DNA of 48,126 bases from JBKHHU01 sp046539045 (GTDB taxonomy: Bacteria > Planctomycetota > Phycisphaerae > SM23-33). The position numbers and the translations under genes are program-made. Under the pieces are notes generated by a model, which saw nothing but the letters and a program-made list of their open reading frames with translations, ran no database searches and had not been told where the DNA came from. Positions within the stretch are counted from its first letter, which is position 1. Every line of letters starts with the position of its first letter. Below, piece by piece: positions 42,259 through 48,126 of this stretch. Location of the stretch: positions 1-48,126 of the forward strand of contig JBKHHU010000003.1 of the NCBI GenBank assembly GCA_046539045.1, read 5' to 3'.

Positions 42259-43188
42259 ATGAGCAGGCGGTGGAACATCCAGCCGGTCCCCAAATCCAAA
42301 CGCACCGCGGCTATCCGCTTTGTCGCGGGCGGTCGCGGAGGGGCGTTCCTGTCCGGTAAACGAACCGACGCCATCAGCAGGATGGTCGAGGCCCACGATC
42401 CGGAGAAGGTGACGCTGCGCTGGGCGCGGTCCTGGCGGAAGACGCTGGCTGCGGCGCTGATCCTGGAGAGCCCCGGACGGACCGGAATGCTCTTCCACTC
42501 CCCTGCCGACGCCCCCGGTGTCGACCCCGACGCATTGACCGAACTCGTGCGTTCCGCCTCCGAAGATGTCCTGTCCGGCGGAGCAAGCCTCGTGCAGGCG
42601 CTCGTCGGGCGGAATACCGGTTCGGACATCCCCGTGCTGGAACAGGCCGGATTCCAGCGTCTGGCGGAGCTGGTATACATGCGTCTGTCGCTGGGGAAAA
42701 TCCCCGCCTCGCCAAGTGTCCGCAAACGGCGTGCTGAGTTGACCTGGAAAGACGCCACACAGATCGACGACGCCCTCATGGGACAGGTCGTCGCCAGGAC
42801 CTATGAGGGCTCGCTGGACTGCCCGTTGCTGAGCGGCCGGCGGGAAATGTCCGACGTGCTCGCCGGCCATAAGTCCTCCGGAGAGTTCAGCCCGCGCACC
42901 TGGTGGGTCCCCTTCCGGGGTGAGCAACCGGTTGGGTGCATCCTCACCAACGACTTCCCTTCCCTGCGATCGTCGGAGGTGGTCTATCTCGGGGTTTTGC
43001 CCGAATGCCGCGGGACGGGAATCGCGTCTGCTATGGTCTACCATGCCGCCATGGCCGCCTGCGAACGCGGACGCCAATACCTCACCCTGGCGGTGGACTC
43101 CTCCAACGTCTATGCGATGGAAGTTTATCAAAAATCAGGCTTTATACGCGTAGATGTTCGGGAGGCATTCGTCCGTCTGGCGACGTGA
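42259..43188 (+). CDS. GNAT-family N-acetyltransferase
   Basis: A 309-aa protein with a C-terminal GNAT domain: strand EVVYLGVLPECRGTGIASAM contains the acetyl-CoA pyrophosphate-binding motif A (here ECRGTGIA), and the final part LTLAVDSSNVYAMEVYQKSG then FIRV is the usual motif B region. The N-terminal half (residues 1-150) carries a degenerate second GNAT-like half (PVLEQAGFQRLAELVYMRLS), so it may be a tandem GNAT. The substrate is unknown. The start ATG 42259 has no visible ribosome-binding site and lies just after a -10-like element. A short hairpin (GATATCC, GCC, GGATATT) overlaps the stop codon at 43187-43203. Confidence 0.87.
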   Translation: MSRRWNIQPVPKSKRTAAIRFVAGGRGGAFLSGKRTDAISRMVEAHDPEKVTLRWARSWRKTLAAALILESPGRTGMLFHSPADAPGVDPDALTELVRSASEDVLSGGASLVQALVGRNTGSDIPVLEQAGFQRLAELVYMRLSLGKIPASPSVRKRRAELTWKDATQIDDALMGQVVARTYEGSLDCPLLSGRREMSDVLAGHKSSGEFSPRTWWVPFRGEQPVGCILTNDFPSLRSSEVVYLGVLPECRGTGIASAMVYHAAMAACERGRQYLTLAVDSSNVYAMEVYQKSGFIRVDVREAFVRLAT

Positions 43189-43288
43189 TATCCGCCGGAT
43201 ATTCACCTGCCGACAAGAGGTTGTTAAGAACGTGTGGAAAGAAGTTTTTTTCGGAGGGTAACTTGGGAACCTCCAACAGCTTGAGCCG

Positions 43289-43297
43289 TGTGGATAA
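43289..43297 (-). promoter_or_regulatory. DnaA box upstream of dnaA
   Basis: TGTGGATAA, the exact reverse complement of the consensus TTATCCACA, 160 nt before the dnaA start. A weaker copy (TGTGGAAAG, two mismatches) lies at 43233-43241 beside an AT-rich run. One good box suits autoregulation of dnaA; an origin would be expected to have more. Confidence 0.6.
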
Positions 43298-43316
43298 GTA
43301 TGCCACGCGTTTGGCG

Positions 43317-43346
43317 TTGACCGTTCCCGGCAACCGGCGATAAGCT
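43317..43346 (+). promoter_or_regulatory. Possible dnaA promoter
   Basis: TTGACC (43317-43322), 18 nt, TAAGCT (43341-43346). The -35 is good and the -10 is weak. The DnaA box lies 20 nt upstream of the -35, a usual place for DnaA feedback control. Confidence 0.3.
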
Positions 43347-43456
43347 ATCCTCCGTCTTGAGGGAAGTAAGCCTGTGGAGGAAGTCAATTCAACAGGCTCA
43401 CAAGACGCAAGTGGGTAGTCTTGGGCAGCTTAATTTCAGTGGATTTGAGGAAGAAC

Positions 43457-44875
43457 ATGAATATCGCCACGGAATCGGTGCGCGCTGATCTGGACACGGA
43501 AAAGCGCATTTTCGACACGCTCAGCCAGCGATTGGGGCCGCAGAAGTTCAACGCGTGGTTCAAGCACGGAACGCAGATCCAACTTGCCGACAGTACCGTC
43601 AAGCTTACGGTCCCCAACCCTTTTGTCGCCAATTGGGTTGATAATCACTACCGGGAAGATATTCGCCTTGCCGCCATGGAGTTGGCCGGGAGGGAACTGG
43701 ACGTCACCGTCAACGTGGACTCGTCGTTGAGCGGCGACCTCCGCAAGCGTCAGCTCGACCAACAGGCAGATATTGTCCACAAGACCACTGAAGGCAGGGC
43801 ACGTCGCAGACAGACCGCTCCGAAGTCCCCGTTGCGTCACCAGCTTGGGGAGTTCGTCGTCGGAGAGAGCAATCGCCTGGCCTACTCGGCCGCCCAGTCA
43901 ATCATCACCGGCTCGGCCCCGTTCAATCTGCTGTTCATTCACGGCTGCTGCGGTGTCGGCAAGACTCACCTGCTGCAGGGCATCTGCAATGCCCTGAACG
44001 GCTCGACCCGTTACGGCAAGCCCGTGCAGTGGAAGTACGTCACCGGGGAGCAGTTCACCAATGAGTTTGTCTCGGCCCTGCGGCAGAAGCGCCTGGGCGA
44101 ATTCCGCAACCGCTACCGCAAGCTGGACCTGCTGGCAATCGACGACGTGCACTTCCTCTCAGCCAAGCGCGCCACGCAGGATGAATTCCTCCACACATTT
44201 AATGCCATCGAGGCAGCGGGGAAGACCATCGTCATGGCCAGCGACGCCCACCCTCGAATGCTGGGCGACCTGAACGAGCAGTTGCAGAGCCGCTTTGTCT
44301 CCGGGATGACCGTCAAGGTCGATTCTCCCGATTGCCTCACCCGCATGGAGGTCCTTAAGCGCAAAGCCGCCCAGATGAACCTCGATCTCGACCCGGAGGT
44401 GCTGCGGTACGTCGGGACGCACATTCGCGGCTCTGTGCGGGAACTGGAGGGCACTCTGATGAAGCTGTCCGCTCTGTCGGCCCTGGAGAACGGCCCCGTC
44501 ACCGTCCACTTGGCCAGTTCCGCCCTCTCCGACCACCTCGCACGAGTCGACAGCGCCGTAACGCTCGGCGACATCGAGTCGGTGGTGGCAGCGTATTTCG
44601 GCATCACCCCCGCCGACATCCATTCCAGCCGCCGGACGCGAACCGTTTCCGTCGCTCGAATGGTGTCCATGTTCCTGGCCCGCCGGCACACCCGCATGAG
44701 CTATCCCGAGATCGGCAAGTTCATGGGCAAGAACCATTCCTCGGTTGTTCTGGCTGTGCAACGGATGGACAAGGCGCTCGCTGCCGGCGATGAGCTCAAG
44801 TGGATGACGCCCATGGGCCCGAAATCGATGCCCGCCCAACAGCTGCTGGACCTGCTCAACGAGCAGGTGATGTAA
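43457..44875 (+). CDS. dnaA: Chromosomal replication initiator protein DnaA
   Basis: Binds DnaA boxes and melts the replication origin. Domain I is at the N-terminus (KRIFDTLSQRLGPQKFNAWF). After a linker the AAA+ domain shows FVVGESNRLAYSAA, Walker A IHGCCGVGKTHLLQGICNAL, Walker B LDLLAIDDVHFLSAKRATQD, sensor I (TIVMASDAHPRML) and sensor II (GSVRELEGTLMKL). Domain IV has the helix-turn-helix and signature (VSMFLARRHTRMSYPEIGK, KNHSSVVLAVQRM). The usual HST of the signature is HSS here. A ~30-residue extension (LKWMTPMGPKSMPAQQLLDL and on) follows domain IV. ATG 43457 has GAGGAAG upstream; the longer frame to GTG 43421 is less likely. Unlike many bacteria, dnaN, recF and rpmH are not adjacent. 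Confidence 0.97.
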   Translation: MNIATESVRADLDTEKRIFDTLSQRLGPQKFNAWFKHGTQIQLADSTVKLTVPNPFVANWVDNHYREDIRLAAMELAGRELDVTVNVDSSLSGDLRKRQLDQQADIVHKTTEGRARRRQTAPKSPLRHQLGEFVVGESNRLAYSAAQSIITGSAPFNLLFIHGCCGVGKTHLLQGICNALNGSTRYGKPVQWKYVTGEQFTNEFVSALRQKRLGEFRNRYRKLDLLAIDDVHFLSAKRATQDEFLHTFNAIEAAGKTIVMASDAHPRMLGDLNEQLQSRFVSGMTVKVDSPDCLTRMEVLKRKAAQMNLDLDPEVLRYVGTHIRGSVRELEGTLMKLSALSALENGPVTVHLASSALSDHLARVDSAVTLGDIESVVAAYFGITPADIHSSRRTRTVSVARMVSMFLARRHTRMSYPEIGKFMGKNHSSVVLAVQRMDKALAAGDELKWMTPMGPKSMPAQQLLDLLNEQVM

Positions 44876-45044
44876 CCCGCTTACTACCCCGCCGTGCATG
44901 GACGCACGGCAGACTCGGTCACGGTGGACTCTCCATGGGGCACGGATGCCCGGAAGCGACCCTCGCCGGAGGACGCGAGACGCTTCAAACGCCTTTCTAC
45001 CGGACGGCGCCGGTATGATCCGTGCATCAGGGACGATTTCTTCC
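44876..45044 (+). other. Non-coding structured stretch between dnaA and a strong terminator
   Basis: No convincing gene is seen in these 169 nt. There are local stems: GCCGTGC (44891-44897) with GCACGGC (44904-44910), and GGGCA with TGCCC around 44938-44952. A TATGAT hexamer lies at 45014-45019. With the terminator at 45045-45086 this could be a long dnaA 3' untranslated region or a separate small RNA. SRP, 6S, tmRNA and RNase P signatures were looked for and not found. Confidence 0.25.
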
Positions 45045-45086
45045 GCGACCGACCGACGCTGAGAAGCCCGGTTGGTCGCTTTTTTT
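45045..45086 (+). terminator. Rho-independent terminator downstream of dnaA
   Basis: GCGACCGACC (45045-45054) pairs with GGTTGGTCGC (45070-45079) over 10 bp with one G-T, a 15-nt loop, and TTTTTTT at 45080-45086. It is oriented for the plus strand, 170 nt after the dnaA stop. Confidence 0.85.
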
Positions 45087-45191
45087 GTGCGCTGTTCTCC
45101 AAGGCTGGTCGAGGGGGGAACCACAGAACCCAGGAAGAGTCCGGAGGTTCTCTGAGGTGCAGAATGTCTCGAGGGCCCGTGGGTTCTCCTG

Positions 45192-45763
45192 TCATTCCCC
45201 AACCAACCGGGTTACCTGCCGCACCGGTTCTGCCGTCTGGATCTTCGGCTCCACCGCGCTGCCGTACTGTAGGCGACCACCGCGGTTTCCATCGGGAGTT
45301 TTGCCCGGGCCGGTAACCCAGTCACCATCAGCACCCCATTCTCGATCACAGCCGGCCCGTAGTCCACGTAGTACCAGACCTGCAGCTTCGAATCGCTGGA
45401 CGTGTTCAGCTTCAGCTCGCCGTCCGCCCGCCTGATGGAGCCCACCTTCGGGAATGTGATCGTCTGCTTCTTGCCTTCATCCAGGCGCCGCGACAGCTTC
45501 ATGATCCCCGCCTGCTCACAATATCGGTACGTGTCATTGCCGGGATGGTACGCCGGCAGATTCGCCTCCTGCCGCATGCGAAGATTGAGCTCTACGGACG
45601 GCAGGCCCTCCGCGCGGCCAAGAGGCGAGCCAATAACAACTGAAACCGGCTTGTCGTCCATCTGCGACCGGGCCGACTCGCACATCCCCTGTCTCTCCCG
45701 GGTCCCGCCGATCGGGCAGGCCGGGAAATGTTCATGGAAAATCGGCCAAGCACCCGTTCGCAA
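45192..45763 (-). pseudogene. Unknown protein, frameshifted near its C-terminus
   Basis: The uninterrupted frame (45212-45763, 183 aa) reads as a plausible protein (SVVIGSPLGRAEGLPSVELN, NLPAYHPGNDTYRYCEQAG, SRRLDEGKKQTITFPKVGSI, LQVWYYVDYGPAVIENGVLM, ETAVVAY) and then turns into an Arg/Ser-rich tail (STAARWSRRSRRQN). Moving to the adjacent frame at 45264-45271 gives QYGSAVEPKIQTAEPVRQVT and a stop at 45192, which reads naturally after VVAY. One lost base (a C in TAC CAG) explains it. The N-terminal end is also unclear: the first start is TTG 45763, with no ribosome-binding site, so the gene may be truncated there too. I do not recognise the family. A sequencing or assembly error is possible. 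Confidence 0.55.
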
Positions 45764-45786
45764 CCGGCCCGGATAGCTGATATAAT
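45757..45786 (+). promoter_or_regulatory. Promoter of the debranching-enzyme gene
   Basis: TTCGCA (45757-45762), 18 nt, TATAAT (45781-45786; perfect). The expected transcript start near 45793 leaves a leader of about 135 nt before ATG 45928. Confidence 0.5.
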
Positions 45787-45927
45787 CCCGGTGACTTACC
45801 GGTCCGCGAGAAATCCGGTGCTTTCTCCCGGCTCAAGTCGGCAGCGTTCTGCCGTCAAGGCCCGGTCTTGCAGAGCCGTCTCGCAACCGGACACGCTGTA
45901 ATCTCTCGCTCCAATGGGATACCTGAC

Positions 45928-47940
45928 ATGGCTTCCGAATCATCCGCGATTCCACAACCGATCACCATCCAGGCGGCAGAGTCCGAACTGGATGAGCTGC
46001 TGAACCTTGAATGGCTGCTGACGAACAATCTCGGCGCCTACAGTTCGCAGACCGTCACCGGCTGCAATACCCGCCGCTACCACGCCCTGCTCGTGGCGGC
46101 CACCACGCCCCCGATGGGCCGGATCGCGACGCTGTCGAACTTCCTGGAAGATCTGACGGTCGACGACATCACCTATTCGCTGACGACCAACGAGTTTTCC
46201 GACACCTTCAGCCCGCGCGGCGCGGTGCACCTGCGGGAATTCCGCGATGGTGCGGCTGCGACGTTCCTTTTCAGGACCAACAGCGTGGAACTGCTGAAGG
46301 AAGTGGTCCTTGCCGACAACGACAACGCCGTGGCCATCCGCTACACCCTTCGTGGTGGAAGCGGTGAATTGCGACTCCGCCCGCTGGTGTCGCTGCGGGA
46401 CTTCCACCACCTTCGCAAGGCCGACCAGTTCCACCAGATGACTTTCGAGCGCCTGATCGGAGGCGTGAGCGTGGAGGACCGGGCGTCCAACAGCGAATCG
46501 CTGTTCATCAGCGCCCAGCAGGCCGATTTCTTCGCCGAGCCACAGTGGTGGTACCGAATTTACTACCGCAAGGATATCGCCCGCGGACAGGACGGCTACG
46601 AAGACCTCTACTCACCCGGCGTCTTCACCTGCGAACTGGCCGACGGAGAAAGCGTGCAGATCACCGCGAGCCTGTCCCAGCCGTGCCCGATCGATTTTGA
46701 CGCGACGGTAGAGCGGCGACGTAAGCGTCTGGAAGGTTTAGCCCAGGCGGTCGAGACCGACAATGAAACCGCCCGACGGTTGGCGATGGCATCCGATGAG
46801 TTTGTCGTGCAGCGTCCGTTCCCGGGACAGGCCAAGAGTTCGACGACCCTGGCCGGGTATCACTGGTTCGCCGATTGGGGGCGGGATTCCTTTATTGCTC
46901 TTCCGGGCCTGCTCCTGGCGACCGGACGGATCCGGCAGGCGAAGGAGGTCTTCACGACATTCGCCCGGAACATCTCCGCGGGGATGATTCCGAACCGGTT
47001 CGACGATTATACCTCCGCGGCCCACTACAACAGTATTGACGCGTCGATGTGGTTCGCCGCGGCCGCAGAGCGGTTCATGCAGAGTGTCGGCGATGAGCAG
47101 TTCTGGAAAGATGTGCTCATGCCCGCGGTCAATTCGATTCTGACCGGATACTCCAACGGGACGCGGTACGGCATCCGGGCCAACTCCGACGGGCTGCTGA
47201 CCGGTGGAGACGTCGAGACGCAGCTGACGTGGATGGACGCGAAACTGGGCGAGGAGGTCGTCACCCCGCGACACGGCAAGGCCGTGGAAGTCAACGCGTT
47301 GTGGTACTGCGCGCACCGCATGATGGCCGAGCGATGCAAAAGCCTGGACAGCGAATTGGCCGACAGCTATGCCGACCGGGCCGAGATGATCGGCAAGGCG
47401 TTCGTGCGGACCTTCTGGAATGAGCAGATGGGTTTCCTGAACGACTGCATCTGCGACGGGACTGCCGATGCGAGCCTCCGGCCGAACCAGATCTTCGCGG
47501 TGAGTCTCCCGCACAGCCCGCTGTCGCCGGAGCAGCAGAAGAAGGTGGTGGACGTCGTGCGCGAGAAGCTGCTGGTTCCGCTGGGTCTGCGGACGCTTTC
47601 GCCGGACGACAAGGACTATCGAGGTCGGTACGGCGGATCGTGGGAATCGCGGGACCGGTCGTATCACCAGGGCACGGCATGGGCGTGGCTGATGGGCCCG
47701 TTCATCGAAGCGTACCTGAAGGTCGAAAACAACAGCCCCGAAGCGATCCGCCAGGCAGAGCAATGGCTGGGGGCGTTCGAAGGCCATCTTCGCGAAGCCG
47801 GACTGGGGACTATCAGCGAGATCTTCGACGGGGATGCGCCGCATACGCCGCGCGGGTGCATCGCGCAAGCCTGGTCGGTCGGGGAGGTTCTGCGGGCGAT
47901 GTTACTCGTGGAGAAGGCCCGGAAGGCTGCGAAACCGTGA
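45928..47940 (+). CDS. Glycogen debranching enzyme-type amylo-alpha-1,6-glucosidase
   Basis: A 670-aa cytoplasmic enzyme of the bacterial/archaeal debranching family that trims branched alpha-glucans. The N-terminal beta-sandwich domain begins with LEWLLTNNLGAYSSQTVTGC and NTRRYHALLVAATTPPMGR, the family signature, and carries the SLRDFHHLRKADQF motif. The C-terminal (alpha/alpha)6 barrel of GH133/GDE_C type has GYHWFADWGRDSFIALPGLL, IPNRFDDYTSAAHYNSIDAS, LTGGDVETQLTWMDAK, KAVEVNALWYCAHRMM and YHQGTAWAWLMGPFIEAYLK. These acidic residues (WGRDS, TWMDA) are the expected catalytic region. Length is normal. ATG 45928 is preferred to the longer frame from 45868, since the homologous part starts soon after it; the ribosome-binding site is weak. 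The stop overlaps the next gene's GTG (GTGA), so the two are coupled. Confidence 0.93.
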   Translation: MASESSAIPQPITIQAAESELDELLNLEWLLTNNLGAYSSQTVTGCNTRRYHALLVAATTPPMGRIATLSNFLEDLTVDDITYSLTTNEFSDTFSPRGAVHLREFRDGAAATFLFRTNSVELLKEVVLADNDNAVAIRYTLRGGSGELRLRPLVSLRDFHHLRKADQFHQMTFERLIGGVSVEDRASNSESLFISAQQADFFAEPQWWYRIYYRKDIARGQDGYEDLYSPGVFTCELADGESVQITASLSQPCPIDFDATVERRRKRLEGLAQAVETDNETARRLAMASDEFVVQRPFPGQAKSSTTLAGYHWFADWGRDSFIALPGLLLATGRIRQAKEVFTTFARNISAGMIPNRFDDYTSAAHYNSIDASMWFAAAAERFMQSVGDEQFWKDVLMPAVNSILTGYSNGTRYGIRANSDGLLTGGDVETQLTWMDAKLGEEVVTPRHGKAVEVNALWYCAHRMMAERCKSLDSELADSYADRAEMIGKAFVRTFWNEQMGFLNDCICDGTADASLRPNQIFAVSLPHSPLSPEQQKKVVDVVREKLLVPLGLRTLSPDDKDYRGRYGGSWESRDRSYHQGTAWAWLMGPFIEAYLKVENNSPEAIRQAEQWLGAFEGHLREAGLGTISEIFDGDAPHTPRGCIAQAWSVGEVLRAMLLVEKARKAAKP

Positions 47941-48126
47941 CAAGTGCTGCCTGCAAGCCGGAGAGTTTCCTGACGCTGGCGGTTGTCCTGTGCCTGGCCG
48001 CCGCGGCAGGGGCCGAGACGGCAGCCACCCAGCCGGCGGTCACGCTGAGCCCGGCTCAGGAGCCGATCACCGCCGGGACGCCGTGGCGACAGGCCCGGCT
48101 GACCTTTCGGAACACATCGGCCGGGG
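47937..48126 (+). CDS. Secreted protein, N-terminal part only (runs off the right edge)
   Basis: A frame open from GTG 47937 to the end of the window, 63 residues. It begins with a signal peptide (SFLTLAVVLCLAAAAGAETA) with a probable signal peptidase I site after AAA/AGA, followed by TQPAVTLSPAQEPITAGTPW and RQARLTFRNTSAG, which looks like the start of an extracytoplasmic beta-rich domain. The GTG overlaps the debranching-enzyme stop (GTGA), which supports the start and co-transcription. Function cannot be assigned from this fragment. Confidence 0.65.
   Translation, partial: MTSAACKPESFLTLAVVLCLAAAAGAETAATQPAVTLSPAQEPITAGTPWRQARLTFRNTSAG

Noticed and set aside
43189..43456. Replication origin beside dnaA
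   Set aside because: Only one perfect and one degenerate DnaA box were found and no clear unwinding element; not enough to call oriC.
44876..45086. SRP RNA, 6S RNA, tmRNA or RNase P RNA
   Set aside because: None of the conserved signature sequences of these RNAs could be found in the stretch.
1..48126. tRNA genes, CRISPR arrays, IS elements, integrases
   Set aside because: No array of spaced repeats, no transposase or integrase frame and no cloverleaf-type sequence was recognised on either strand.

Overview
The window is GC-rich bacterial DNA, densely coding on both strands and almost certainly from a single chromosome. Several traits point to Planctomycetota, most likely a Phycisphaerae-like member: a very long SecA with repeats and a SEC-C tail, many PQQ-like beta-propeller proteins, a prepilin-type 'GFTLIELLVVIAIL' protein, a heparinase II/III-like protein beside a Gfo/Idh/MocA oxidoreductase, and a dnaA with no dnaN beside it. 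This assignment is an inference from gene content; there is no rRNA in the window.

Layout. 1-5.1 kb (minus): secA, a small SEC-C protein, and carA running off the left edge. 5.3-11.4 kb: a carbohydrate and housekeeping stretch with a Gfo/Idh/MocA oxidoreductase (+), a convergent heparinase-like gene (-), a pilin-like remnant, araD, pdxJ and dapA (+), closed by a textbook terminator. 11.6-12.5 kb: an SRAP (YedK/HMCES-type) gene and a 163-nt nested palindrome.

12.5-38.7 kb (minus strand throughout, about 26 kb) is the most interesting part. Reading in the direction of transcription it encodes: an NDH-2-like flavoprotein; a PQQ-like lipoprotein candidate; an internally deleted PQQ-like remnant; a ferredoxin with a Cys-rich tail; a radical SAM enzyme; a DUF116-polyprenyl diphosphate synthase fusion; a prenyltransferase-fold protein; a membrane-anchored PQQ-like propeller; a GT4 glycosyltransferase; an ABC ATPase and a large FtsX/MacB-type permease; another anchored PQQ-like propeller; an anchored NHL propeller; two twin-arginine (Tat) signal proteins (a tiny four-Cys protein and a multi-cluster ferredoxin); a NapH/NosR-like membrane iron-sulfur protein; a three-TM PQQ-like propeller; a NuoE-NuoF-ferredoxin fusion; and a 2Fe-2S/GltD-like flavoprotein that seems to lack its own NAD(P)H domain. 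Many neighbours overlap by 4-8 bp, so translational coupling is likely. My reading is a candidate transmembrane electron-transfer system: NADH oxidation in the cytoplasm, a membrane iron-sulfur relay, Tat-exported iron-sulfur carriers, and periplasmic propellers. It comes with its own isoprenoid-building genes and an ABC exporter. Each family is recognisable; the joint function is inferred and I do not know a characterised equivalent.

38.9-43.2 kb (+): a three-gene cell-envelope glycosylation operon (GT39-like integral membrane transferase, GT2 polyprenyl-phosphate glycosyltransferase, SAM methyltransferase) and a GNAT protein. 43.2-48.1 kb: dnaA with a perfect DnaA box upstream, a non-coding structured stretch ending in a strong terminator, a frameshifted gene of unknown function (-), a glycogen-debranching-type enzyme (+) and the start of a secreted protein running off the right edge. 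No tRNA, rRNA, CRISPR array, IS element or integrase was seen.
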